A stretch of DNA of 64,000 bases, taken from positions 62,001 to 126,000 of the forward strand of contig AP018270.1 of assembly GCA_003994795.1 (NCBI GenBank), given 5' to 3'. A model generated the notes under the pieces. It made no database searches. It saw nothing but the letters and a program-made list of their open reading frames with translations, and was not told where the DNA came from. How positions within the stretch are numbered: position 1 is the stretch's first letter; every line of letters begins with the position of its first letter. Position numbers and translations under genes: made by a program. Source of the DNA: Cylindrospermum sp. NIES-4074. GTDB lineage: Bacteria; Cyanobacteriota; Cyanobacteriia; Cyanobacteriales; Nostocaceae. This document shows positions 35,987-44,394 of the stretch, one piece after another.

Positions 35987-36393
35987 TAAAGTTCAACTTT
36001 GCTTCAAACTTATATCATTTTGGTTTTAGACGAAAAATTCACTTTTCATTGTAGTTATCGGTAATTTATTTTTGTACTACATTGTTTATGTAGAAAAATC
36101 CATATTTTATATCAATAAATTTAAAAACATTTTCAATATTTTATACTATTATGCAGAAACTCTTAACTCAGGCTAATTTACAATAAATAAATTACAAAAA
36201 TAAACGTAGACGCATTTGCGGAGCGCCTGTTCACAGGCTACTGTGAGGCATAGAGAAATGAGGAGGAGAGAGTTTTTGAGCTATTTTTTTATTTCTAATC
36301 CCCTAAAGTCCTAAAAGTCGATAAATTTAGCGTTGTTTATGGAATATTGATAAATTACATCTTATGAAAACATAAGTCAAGCACTATATATAT
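35987..36393. other. AT-rich intergenic stretch
   Basis: No gene seen. Contains a short palindromic repeat near 36210 (GCGGAGCGCCTGTTCACAGG) and otherwise AT-rich sequence. Confidence 0.5.
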
Positions 36394-36852
36394 TTAGCAG
36401 TGAGATATTGGTGTAGCCACAAAACCAGTTTTGATACCCTTCTTAAATCCAGTTTTTTCGTAAAACTGGAGTACTTCCTTAGTTTGCCTTCCACTTAGGA
36501 GCATTACTTTGTAACAATTATGACTCCATGCAGATTGTAAAGCATGATGTATCAGGGACTTTCCTACACCTTGGCGACGATAATCGGGATGAGTAATTAC
36601 ATTCTCAATTAGTCCATAGGGACGAGCGCCTCGCGTCAGATTAGGGACAATCACCAAAATACAAGAGGCAATTAAGTTTCCCTCCCAGTCTGCTACAAAG
36701 CAATTAATCTTGCTATCAGTCAATATTTCGTTCCATATTTTCTCAAGAGTTGATGCGTCAGGTAAGGGAGCATCCGTTGGGTTCAGATGTTTGTACAGGT
36801 CTAGGAGTGCTGATAATTCATCTTGCTGAACGCTGCGTATTGAAATATCCAT
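36394..36852 (-). CDS. GNAT-family N-acetyltransferase
   Basis: A 152-residue GNAT protein. ENVITHPDYRRQGVGKSLIH is the acetyl-CoA loop (RRQGVG) and VLQFYEKTGFKKG is the usual C-terminal beta bulge. The substrate is unknown. It is alone between a racemase/methyltransferase pair and the FGE gene; no regulatory site of the island type was seen before it. Confidence 0.85.
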   Translation of the reverse strand: MDISIRSVQQDELSALLDLYKHLNPTDAPLPDASTLEKIWNEILTDSKINCFVADWEGNLIASCILVIVPNLTRGARPYGLIENVITHPDYRRQGVGKSLIHHALQSAWSHNCYKVMLLSGRQTKEVLQFYEKTGFKKGIKTGFVATPISHC

Positions 36853-36977
36853 AATTTATGTGAGGTTTTAAATTGCTTTGTAAACCCATATTTCAAACTT
36901 AGCCTCAGAGGAGAGATTAGTTTTCAAAGAGCCATAATGATTGATACAGATTTATAAGGTTAATGTGCATCTTGCTG

Positions 36978-37826
36978 TCAGATTGCTACCTTTTTAGCAA
37001 TAGCCATAATGTGAGCGCTCACACCTAGTGTAGAAGGTTCAGTCTCTATCCAACGAATAGCTTGTAGGAGTCTTTCACGGCGACTTGGTTCACTCCAATG
37101 TTCCTCAAAATTTTGTAGCAATTTGCCTGGGCCTTCTATGGCTAACAGCTTTTCACAAGATAACCCTACTTCTTCCACCTCTGCTTTTAGTTCATCAGGA
37201 TGATGAAAAAAGGCTGTTGTAAAGTAAGCAGGATGGTTACTCGGATTACGATGCTGCCCGTTAAGCAAGTCCCGATGAGCAATTTCCGCAAACTCCGGAT
37301 CGTCTAACCATCCCCGAAATAAACCGTCTAAGAGTGAAGCAAAGCGAGAACAAGCAACGGCAAAAACAAGACCTCCGTTCTTTAAAACACGATCGGCTTC
37401 GCGTAATGCTTCTATGCGATCGCTACGTTCAATCAAGTGATACAGTGGCCCAAATAGAAGAATAGCATCAACGCTGTTGTTTGCTTGATTTAACTGACGG
37501 GCATCTCCAACCTCTGCACTTGCAAGTGGATAATCTGGCTGAAGCTGAGAAGCAGAACGGGCTTGTTCTACGTGCAAGGGAACTGGATCAATAAGATGAA
37601 CTTTATACCCTAGCTGGGCAAGCCAACAAGCATAGATGCCTGAGCCGCCGCCAACATCGAAAATCACTGCGGGAGGAGGAGGCAAGTAGCGGCTAAGAAG
37701 CTCTTGGGTGCGAACTAGTTCAATCGGATTTGTACGCTTTGATAAGCGTTCAGCTTCCAAACCACGCTCATAATGAGCTAGTACCTCATCTAAAAGCGGG
37801 TTTTGTAAATCAGACTTGTCTGACAT
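36978..37826 (-). CDS. Class I SAM-dependent methyltransferase
   Basis: A 282-residue protein with motif I VIFDVGGGSGIYACWLAQLG, motif II VHLIDPVPLHV and motif IV NSVDAILLFGPLYHLIE, followed by LKNGGLVFAVACS. It is 44 bp after the Asp/Glu racemase-like gene and probably co-transcribed with it. The methyl acceptor is unknown. Small-molecule methyltransferases of this type act in the cytoplasm. Confidence 0.82.
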   Translation of the reverse strand: MSDKSDLQNPLLDEVLAHYERGLEAERLSKRTNPIELVRTQELLSRYLPPPPAVIFDVGGGSGIYACWLAQLGYKVHLIDPVPLHVEQARSASQLQPDYPLASAEVGDARQLNQANNSVDAILLFGPLYHLIERSDRIEALREADRVLKNGGLVFAVACSRFASLLDGLFRGWLDDPEFAEIAHRDLLNGQHRNPSNHPAYFTTAFFHHPDELKAEVEEVGLSCEKLLAIEGPGKLLQNFEEHWSEPSRRERLLQAIRWIETEPSTLGVSAHIMAIAKKVAI

Positions 37827-37870
37827 GAAATTTCCTCTTTTTAAGATTTAATCTATGAAAAGCTCTGTGA

Positions 37871-38620
37871 CTAAATAGCAAACAGTTTTCCTCTCGGACG
37901 AAGTGCAGATTCAATAGAAGCACGCCTTGCTAAACTCCATATTGTGGCTTGATTTGCTGTAACTACAGGAATATTTAAATCTGCTTCTAATTCCTCAATC
38001 ACCTCAAATGTTCTCCATGCTGTACAGGGCAACACAATAGCATCTGCACCTTTGTGAGATATCTCTTTGATAAAAGTTGCGGCTTCATCCGGTGACTGAT
38101 GCCAAAGGTAACTCTGTTTCGCTACTTCTTTTGGGCGTTCATCACCTTTAAACCCCACTATTTCAAAAGGCGCTTCACTCAAAAACGTTTTTAGCGTTTG
38201 GTTATTCCATTCTGGATAAGGGGTGACTACAGAAATTTTCCTAATTTTTAGGTATGTCAACGCTTCTAATAGAGCTAAAGCAGGCACAATCACGGGTACT
38301 CCTAGCATCTGTGTCAAACGTTGCTCTAATTTTTCAGCAAAAACTCGCCCTCGGTAAAATGTTGCTGTTGTGAAGCCGTATGCTCCAAAATGTACCCCGG
38401 CTCTAGCTAATTTTTCTACTTCCTTAACAGCTTCTTCATTGATGTCATCCATTGATTCATAGCTCTCAAATGCGTGTGAGCGTTGAGCAATCACACGATG
38501 GCTATGAATACTGACTTGACTGGAAAAAGCAGAGTGAAAGTCAGGCTCAAACGTGGTGTTACCTGCGGGTACTAGCAAGCCAAGACGGATCTGCCTACTG
38601 GAGTCAGCTTTCGAGCACAT
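37871..38620 (-). CDS. Aspartate/glutamate racemase-superfamily protein, maleate isomerase/arylmalonate decarboxylase-like
   Basis: About 250 residues. RLGLLVPAGNTTFEPDF at the start and VPALALLEALTYL are typical of the maleate cis-trans isomerase/arylmalonate decarboxylase branch. The second catalytic Cys is present (Cys199 in VLPCTAW). At the place of the first Cys the sequence reads GAYGFTTATFYRG, with Thr instead. Single-Cys members are decarboxylases rather than racemases, so decarboxylase-like chemistry is possible. The ATG at 38620 follows AAAGAGGT and is preferred to the TTG at 38638. It is divergent from the GST gene, with a sulfur-island palindrome between. Confidence 0.72.
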   Translation of the reverse strand: MCSKADSSRQIRLGLLVPAGNTTFEPDFHSAFSSQVSIHSHRVIAQRSHAFESYESMDDINEEAVKEVEKLARAGVHFGAYGFTTATFYRGRVFAEKLEQRLTQMLGVPVIVPALALLEALTYLKIRKISVVTPYPEWNNQTLKTFLSEAPFEIVGFKGDERPKEVAKQSYLWHQSPDEAATFIKEISHKGADAIVLPCTAWRTFEVIEELEADLNIPVVTANQATIWSLARRASIESALRPRGKLFAI

Positions 38621-38718
38621 AATACCTCTTTTTGACAAGCCTGATTATGTCTAGATATTTATTTAGTTACACTAATAATTAGCTATACATATTTTCAGGA
38701 AGACTGTATGATGTAAAA

Positions 38719-38748
38719 ACTACACTAAATCGACCGATAAACTGTAAT
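38719..38748. promoter_or_regulatory. 30-bp sulfur-island palindrome, site 7
   Basis: ACTACACTAA at 38719-38728 and AAACTGTAAT at 38739-38748, spacer ATCGACCGAT. It lies in the divergent gap, 98 bp from the racemase-like gene and 143 bp from the GST gene. Confidence 0.6.
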
Positions 38749-38891
38749 ATATCATCTAGCTGGCATAAATACCTGCCAGTCAATTATTTAACTGCACTAA
38801 TCAACACATCTCGCTTTTGTCTTATTGCTTTAGTTGGAGTTGTGCAATCTCAAATAGTCTGCATCCACGATGATTACAAGGACAAGATTTC

Positions 38892-39563
38892 ATGAGCAAC
38901 ATACAACTGTACTTCGCCAAAGCCTCTACTTTCTCTCAACGTACCCGTGTAGTCTTACTGGAAAAAGGTATTGACTTTACCCCCATAGAAATTGACTTAC
39001 AGAACAAACCAGATGGTTACACGCAGATTTCGCGCTATGGCAAAGTCCCAGCAATCAAACATGGGGATGTTGAAATTTACGAGTCTGCTATCATCAATGA
39101 ATATCTAGATGAAGTCTTCCCGGAGCCACCTTTGTTACCCCGCGATCCCGCAAATAAAGCGATCGCTCGAATTTGGATAGACTACGCCAATACTCGCCTT
39201 GTCCCAGCTTTTAACAAATTTCTGCGCGGTAAAGATACCCAAGAACAGGAACAAGGACGAAAAGAGTTCACAGAAGCACTTCTATATATTGAACAAGAAG
39301 GATTAGGCAAAGGTGATTACTTGTTAGGGGATCAGTTTAGCCTTGTTGATATCAGCTTCTATCCTTGGTTTGAGCGTTTACCACTCTTAAAACACTTCCG
39401 CAAATTCACACTACCAGCAGAAACACCTCGTTTGCAGACATGGTGGAACAGCTTAAGCGATCGCTCCTCAATTCAAGCAGTAGCAAACCCTGTAGACTTC
39501 TATTTGCAAAGATTCGCCAAAGTTCTCGGTGAACCTGTTCCCGTTGGTGCAGTTCAAAAATAG
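38892..39563 (+). CDS. Glutathione S-transferase
   Basis: A 223-residue canonical GST. The N-terminal thioredoxin-like domain has [20 protein letters not shown] and the glutathione contact segment [20 protein letters not shown] (cis-Pro and Glu-Ser). The C-terminal helical domain has [13 protein letters not shown]. It contains no Cys and no Met after the start, so the catalytic residue must be Ser or Tyr (Ser12, Ser14 are near the right place). It heads a plus-strand row with CmcJ-like and TauD-like dioxygenase genes, which suggests glutathione-dependent handling of a sulfonated or electrophilic intermediate. Confidence 0.87.
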   Translation: MSNIQLYFAKASTFSQRTRVVLLEKGIDFTPIEIDLQNKPDGYTQISRYGKVPAIKHGDVEIYESAIINEYLDEVFPEPPLLPRDPANKAIARIWIDYANTRLVPAFNKFLRGKDTQEQEQGRKEFTEALLYIEQEGLGKGDYLLGDQFSLVDISFYPWFERLPLLKHFRKFTLPAETPRLQTWWNSLSDRSSIQAVANPVDFYLQRFAKVLGEPVPVGAVQK

Positions 39564-39611
39564 GGCATAGGGATTGACAGAAATTAACCAAAATCCAAAA
39601 TGGGATAACCT

Positions 39612-40478
39612 ATGAGCTTAAATAATCAAGTTCTAGACAAACCAATTTCCGCAGAACTGCCATACGTAGAGGCTAACCTCAGTTACCTGGTTCCAATGGC
39701 AGAAAAACCTGTTAACTATACTTACGAACCACCGCCAGGGATTCCCCGCACGAATGCAACTTATCAAACGCACAAACTGCCAATTTACAATGCTCGTTCT
39801 ATCTCAGAGAACATCTCGTTAGATCGAGAAGGATTCGCCTTTACTGGACATAATACTAATGTTCGCAACTTTTACGATGAAGACGAAGTACGCCGCGTCT
39901 ACTATCCAGAAGCCGAGCAATTGTTAAAAGAAGTAACAGGTGCAACGAAGGTAGTAATATTCGATCACACCCTGCGTAATGCTAGCCAGTCAAAGCCCGG
40001 TGAGAATAATATTAAAGAACCTGCCTTGCGCGTACACAACGACTTCACCGCCAAATCCGGCTATACTCGCGCCCATTTGGAACTAGCAGCGCGAGGCATA
40101 GATGACATTGATGCGCTACTAAAACAAAGATTTGCCATTATAAATGTTTGGCGAGCGATCGCACAACCAATCCAAGAGTCACCATTAGCAGTGTGTGACG
40201 CGCAAAGCATCGCACCCACAGACATTGTAGCTGGCGATCTTGTGTACCGCGATCGCGTCGGGGAAACTTATGGAATCACGTATAACTCCAAACATAAATG
40301 GTTCTACTTTCCGCAAATGCACAGAGATGAAGCACTATTTATCAAATGCTTCGATTCCGCAGAAGACGGACGCGCCCGTTTTGCCGGCCATACAGCCTTT
40401 GAAGACCCTACCAGCCCAGCCAACGCTCCCCCACGAGAAAGCATCGAACTACGAACATTCGTCTTTTACCCCGCATAA
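39612..40478 (+). CDS. CmcJ/NvfI-family oxidoreductase
   Basis: The 288-residue protein has the pattern of the CmcJ/NvfI/AsaB family: FYDEDEVRRVYYPEAEQLLK, then VVIFDHTLRNAS, ALRVHNDFTAKSG and FAIINVWRAIAQPIQESPLA, with FYFPQMHRDEALFIKCFDS at the end. These are non-haem-iron, 2-oxoglutarate-like or hydroxylase-associated proteins with unclear chemistry; HxD in RVHNDF may bind metal. It is 48 bp after the GST gene. It has four internal sulfur residues. Confidence 0.75.
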   Translation: MSLNNQVLDKPISAELPYVEANLSYLVPMAEKPVNYTYEPPPGIPRTNATYQTHKLPIYNARSISENISLDREGFAFTGHNTNVRNFYDEDEVRRVYYPEAEQLLKEVTGATKVVIFDHTLRNASQSKPGENNIKEPALRVHNDFTAKSGYTRAHLELAARGIDDIDALLKQRFAIINVWRAIAQPIQESPLAVCDAQSIAPTDIVAGDLVYRDRVGETYGITYNSKHKWFYFPQMHRDEALFIKCFDSAEDGRARFAGHTAFEDPTSPANAPPRESIELRTFVFYPA

Positions 40479-40506
40479 ATCGCAAAAACTTCTCTCATAC
40501 TCCTAC

Positions 40507-40598
40507 TAGTCTGTCAAATTCATTTTGACGGTTACGAAGACGCGATAAATCGCCGTCTCTACAAGGAATCTATCCGTCAATTAGTTCTTGACAGACTA
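40507..40598. mobile_element. MITE-like element with nested inverted repeats
   Basis: TAGTCTGTCAA at 40507-40517 pairs with TTGACAGACTA at 40588-40598. Inside, TTGACGG pairs with CCGTCAA, and the centre has GACGCGATAAATCGCCGTC. The 92-bp unit lies between the CmcJ-like and TauD-like genes and can fold fully. Confidence 0.65.
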
Positions 40599-40642
40599 CT
40601 ACTCTCTGCATAAAACAAATTATCCTTGGAGACACAAATATT

Positions 40643-41557
40643 ATGACTTCCCAACACTTTGACATCAAACCAATCGCCGGACGTATCGGTGCAAAAATCA
40701 TCGGTGTTGACTTAAGCAATAACCTCAGCAATGAAATCATCAGCGATATTCGTAAAGCTTTAGTTAAATACAAAGTCATCTTCTTCCGAGATCAGAACCT
40801 TGACGCTCAAGGACAAGTAGCCTTCGCCCGGCGCTTTGGGGAAGTCACCACAGCGCATCCCACCGTTCCCTCATTGCCAGAAAATCCAGAAGTTCTTGAT
40901 CTGAATTATGGTAAGACTGTGAACCGCGCCAACACATGGCACACTGATGTCACATTTGTAGACCGTCCTCCCCTTGGTTCTATTTTGCGGGCGCTTGTCA
41001 TCCCACCATCAGGAGGTGACACCATTTGGGCAAACTCCGTGACTGCTTACGAAGATTTACCAACTCACCTACGTAATCTTGCTGACCAACTCTGGGCAGT
41101 ACACAGCAATGCCTACGATTATGCAGCAGCTACAATTGACTTGCCAGAAGAAGTCTTAAAGCATCGGGCTGTTTTCACTTCGACTGTATACGAAACCCTG
41201 CATCCAGTTGTCCGCGTCCATCCTGAATCTGGTGAGCGTGGTTTATTTATTGGTGGGTTCGTGCGCCGCCTGCGCGGTTTTTCACAGAATGAATCTGATG
41301 AAATCGTGAAATTGTTCCAAGCTTACATCACACGTCCTGAGAATACAGTCCGGTGGCGTTGGAAAGTAGGCGATGTGGCTTTTTGGGATAATCGCGCTAC
41401 TCAACATTATGCGATCGCTGACTACGGTAATCAACCTCGCCACGTTCAACGAGTCACACTTGTGGGTGATATTCCTGTTGGTATTGATGGTAAGCAAAGT
41501 GAAGCAATCAAGGGAGACTCTTCTGCATATAACCGACGTGAACCCGCCTTAGTTTAA
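40643..41557 (+). CDS. tauD: TauD-family Fe(II)/2-oxoglutarate sulfonate dioxygenase
   Basis: A 304-residue TauD-type dioxygenase. The iron triad is His100 and Asp102 in NTWHTDVTF, and His255 in DNRATQHYAIAD; Arg266 or Arg270 would bind 2-oxoglutarate. Spacing is nearly that of E. coli TauD (His99, Asp101, His255). It hydroxylates a sulfonate carbon, which then breaks down to an aldehyde and sulfite. The protein has no Cys and no Met after the start. Substrate may be taurine or another sulfonate. Confidence 0.87.
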   Translation: MTSQHFDIKPIAGRIGAKIIGVDLSNNLSNEIISDIRKALVKYKVIFFRDQNLDAQGQVAFARRFGEVTTAHPTVPSLPENPEVLDLNYGKTVNRANTWHTDVTFVDRPPLGSILRALVIPPSGGDTIWANSVTAYEDLPTHLRNLADQLWAVHSNAYDYAAATIDLPEEVLKHRAVFTSTVYETLHPVVRVHPESGERGLFIGGFVRRLRGFSQNESDEIVKLFQAYITRPENTVRWRWKVGDVAFWDNRATQHYAIADYGNQPRHVQRVTLVGDIPVGIDGKQSEAIKGDSSAYNRREPALV

Positions 41558-41690
41558 AAGGGATTGGGGGCTGCAAAGCCTGCGGCATAGCTACGCTTCG
41601 GGCGCAGCCTCTCGTAGAGAAGAGCATCAGTGTCTCAATTCCGAAGATCCTAGCTGCAAAAACACAGAAAATTGTTAAATAGCATTGCAT

Positions 41691-41720
41691 ACTACGGTAA
41701 ATCTATCGGAATAATGTATG
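41691..41720. promoter_or_regulatory. 30-bp sulfur-island palindrome, site 8
   Basis: ACTACGGTAA at 41691-41700 and ATAATGTATG at 41711-41720, spacer ATCTATCGGA. The right half is degenerate. It lies 114 bp before the second TauD-like gene. Confidence 0.6.
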
Positions 41721-41834
41721 ATACTCTCAGTTCTACTCCCAGCACAGGAATGTTGCGATCAGATATTGGCAAAATTCCAAAGGAAACAGGCGAGTGTGAA
41801 CACCACCCTACAGATCAAACTCTGGAGAATCTAC

Positions 41835-42797
41835 ATGGGCTACAAACATATAGAAGTTAAACAAGTTGCTGGTTTCATCGGTGCCGAAATCGGTAGCGTA
41901 GACCTTTCCCGTCCTCTTTCTGACGAGCAAGTCCAAGAAATCCGTAAAGCGTTATTGAAATGGAAAGTTGTGTTCTTTCGTGGTCAGAACATCGATCATG
42001 CTGCCCAGGTTGAGTTCACATCTCGTTTCGGTGAAGTAACTTTCGCGCATCCACTCGGAGAGCCTGAACCAGTACCGGGATTCCCACAGATCAAACCCGT
42101 AGATCGTAAGCTCTATGAGAAGCAGTACGGTTTTCGCACTGGTGGTCCTTGGCACACAGACGTAACGGCAGCTATTAACCCACCAGCAGGGTCAATTTTA
42201 CGCGCGGTTAATGTCCCCAGCTTCGGTGGTGACACTCAGTGGAGCAATCTAGTTGCAGCTTATGAAGGACTGTCAGCACCCCTAAGGGCGCTAGCAGACA
42301 CATTGAAAGCTGAACATCGCTTTAATGGGGGCGGGTATCAGCCCCGCAATGGCAAATTCGATGAGCGTATTGCTGTTAATCCACTAGTCTCAATCCACCC
42401 AGTAGTCAGGGTTCATCCTGAGACTGGCGAACGTGCGTTGTTCGTTAACCCTGGCTTCACCTCGCACATTATTGACGTGTCACCACAAGAGAGCAAACTG
42501 TTACTTGAGTTGTTCTTCAACCAAATTACCAAACCTGCTTACACCACCCGTTTCCGTTGGAACAATGGTGATATTGCGTTCTGGGATAACCGTGCCACCG
42601 TGCATTTAGCCCCTCAAGATTTAGATCATTTGGATGTCGAGCGTCTCTTATATCGCACCACCATTACTGGTGATGTTCCAGTTGGAGTTGATGGTTTCCG
42701 CTCCCAAGTGGTTCAAGGTGAGGTGTTCAACGCAGAAGTACCAACTGTGTTCAAGCAGAAAGCTGAGTCTAAGGAACCACAACCAGTGCTTTCGTAA
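41835..42797 (+). CDS. TauD-family Fe(II)/2-oxoglutarate dioxygenase, second copy
   Basis: About 320 residues. The triad is His107 and Asp109 (GPWHTDVTAA) and His257 (DNRATVHLAP). The ATG at 41835 follows TGGAGAA and is preferred; the in-frame start at 41718 would place translation inside the regulatory palindrome. Compared with the copy at 40643 it has an extra segment after VTFAHPLGEPEPVPG and a GGGYQPRNGKFDER insertion, so the two probably differ in substrate. It has no Cys and no Met after the start. Confidence 0.86.
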   Translation: MGYKHIEVKQVAGFIGAEIGSVDLSRPLSDEQVQEIRKALLKWKVVFFRGQNIDHAAQVEFTSRFGEVTFAHPLGEPEPVPGFPQIKPVDRKLYEKQYGFRTGGPWHTDVTAAINPPAGSILRAVNVPSFGGDTQWSNLVAAYEGLSAPLRALADTLKAEHRFNGGGYQPRNGKFDERIAVNPLVSIHPVVRVHPETGERALFVNPGFTSHIIDVSPQESKLLLELFFNQITKPAYTTRFRWNNGDIAFWDNRATVHLAPQDLDHLDVERLLYRTTITGDVPVGVDGFRSQVVQGEVFNAEVPTVFKQKAESKEPQPVLS

Positions 42798-42842
42798 ACC
42801 TAAGTTCTGTTAGTTTTCTTGTCTACGAGAGACTGTCTCCTG

Positions 42843-42866
42843 AATTCCCCCTTTTTTAGGGGGAAT
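42843..42866 (+). terminator. Hairpin after the second tauD-like gene
   Basis: AATTCCCCC and GGGGGAAT pair perfectly around a T-rich loop, 46 bp after the stop codon. It probably acts as a terminator or 3'-end stabiliser, although no clear U-run follows. Confidence 0.5.
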
Positions 42867-43084
42867 AAGGCGGTAATGATATCTTTTGCCGAGCATGGAA
42901 ATGTATATATATCGCAGTTTTTCAAGGAAAAAATGAAAGTCTAAGTCATTCTTTTTAAGGAAGCTCCAAAAGTATCTAATATATCACTAAAAACTTTTCA
43001 AACATCTTCTTAGAGAGAAAAACTAGTACAACTCTGCCTAAACTTTTACATAAAGATATCAACATTAATATCAAGTAACCAGTT

Positions 43085-44149
43085 ATGAGAAAAGTGCAAA
43101 TTGGCAAATATTCGATATCCAGACGTGATTTACTCTACGCTTTCTATGGATTAGTTTCCTTTACGACTTTAGCCAGTTGTGGTACAAACAAGACCAGTAT
43201 CGGCAATAGCAGTGCTAGTAATACTAATATTAAGGGCAGTAGTAGTACTAAAGTTGTTCGGCTTGGCTACCAAGTTTCAGGGGATCTAACCCATGAAAAA
43301 GGCGTAATTGAAAAGCGTTTAGCTCCTCAAGGAATAGGTGTTACTTGGTCGCAATTTGTGTCCGGGCCACCGCTCTTAGAAGCCTTAAATGTGGGTAGTA
43401 TCGATATGGGTCCAACCGGTGAAACGCCACCTATTTTTGCTCAGGCAGCTGGTACTAATCTGATTTATGTAGTTAATACCCCGCCAGGTACTGGAGAAGG
43501 TTCAGCAATTGTTGTGCTAAAGGATTCTCCAATTCAAACATTGGCAGGTCTTAAAGGTAAAAAAGTTGCTTATTCTAGAGGGACGGCTCAGACCTATTTT
43601 GTGGTGAAAGCTTTGGAACAGGCCGGGCTGACAATTAGTGATATTCAATCAGTAAACTTAACTATTGCGGATGGCCGAGCAGCATTTTTGAACAAGACGG
43701 TTGATGCCTTTGTAGAAGGCGATCCTAATCTGATCAAGCTGCAACGGGAAGGCATTATTCGGGTCTTACGAGACGCGCAAGGAATTAAGACGCCAGGAAG
43801 TTATTACCTAGCTTCACGAGATTTTGCAATTAATAATGTTGAACTCTTAAAAGCAATTTTGTCAGAGTACTACGAAGTTGGGCAGTGGGCAAACAAAAAC
43901 AGGCGGGCTGCTGCCGAAATCCTCGCACCGAAGGTCAAGACTGATGTCGATACTATGGAGTTGACGCTGACGAGAAGAAAATATGACATGAAACCAATTA
44001 CTGAGGAAGTAATTAGCGCTCAACAAAAGGTTGCGGATCTTCTGTATGAACTGAAACTCGTGCCAAAACAAGTCGATGTTAAAGGAGCAACCTTAACTGC
44101 ACAACAGTATGCAGCGATTACACCGGATGCCGTTAGGAATAGGGCTTAA
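43085..44149 (+). CDS. Sulfonate ABC transporter substrate-binding lipoprotein
   Basis: A third SsuA-like binding protein, 354 residues. The N-terminus has SRRDLLYAFYGLVSFTTLASC, i.e. a twin-Arg-like start and a lipobox LASC. The mature part has VVRLGYQVSGDLTHEKG, then NVGSIDMGPTGETPPIFAQA and GRAAFLNKTVDAFVEGDPN. It follows the TauD-like genes by about 290 bp, and no permease or ATPase is adjacent. Apart from the lipid-bearing Cys it has only three Met. Confidence 0.85.
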   Translation: MRKVQIGKYSISRRDLLYAFYGLVSFTTLASCGTNKTSIGNSSASNTNIKGSSSTKVVRLGYQVSGDLTHEKGVIEKRLAPQGIGVTWSQFVSGPPLLEALNVGSIDMGPTGETPPIFAQAAGTNLIYVVNTPPGTGEGSAIVVLKDSPIQTLAGLKGKKVAYSRGTAQTYFVVKALEQAGLTISDIQSVNLTIADGRAAFLNKTVDAFVEGDPNLIKLQREGIIRVLRDAQGIKTPGSYYLASRDFAINNVELLKAILSEYYEVGQWANKNRRAAAEILAPKVKTDVDTMELTLTRRKYDMKPITEEVISAQQKVADLLYELKLVPKQVDVKGATLTAQQYAAITPDAVRNRA

Positions 44150-44191
44150 CATGTGAATAAACAAGCTTGGTACAAAACCAGAGGCGATGCC

Positions 44192-44305
44192 CTTCTCTAC
44201 GAGACGCTCCGCGTAGCTTGCTTCCACGAAGTGGTACGACAGGCTCAGGGTAAGACCTGCGGTGGTCACTGAGCCTTGCCGTTCGCGCAGCGTCTCGTAG
44301 AGAAG
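44192..44305. repeat. Palindromic repeat with perfect 17-bp arms
   Basis: CTTCTCTACGAGACGCT at 44192-44208 is the exact reverse complement of AGCGTCTCGTAGAGAAG at 44289-44305. The 114-bp unit also contains smaller GC-rich palindromes. It lies between the binding-protein and MFS genes. Confidence 0.7.
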
Positions 44306-44394
44306 TGCGGTAAACTACGCAATTGTCCTATAATCATTAGTAAAGCTAAATATTAGTAAATCTAAAATTTAGTAAAACATAGTATAATTCGCTA

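Noticed and set aside
35990-36100. Possible eleventh palindrome copy upstream of the FGE gene (TATCGGTAA and TACTACATT)
   Set aside because: Only a left-half-like piece fits; the right half does not match at the required 10-bp spacing.
44308-44390. ACTACGCAAT near the MFS gene as another regulatory site
   Set aside because: The matching right half is absent, and the MFS protein lacks the sulfur-poor signature.
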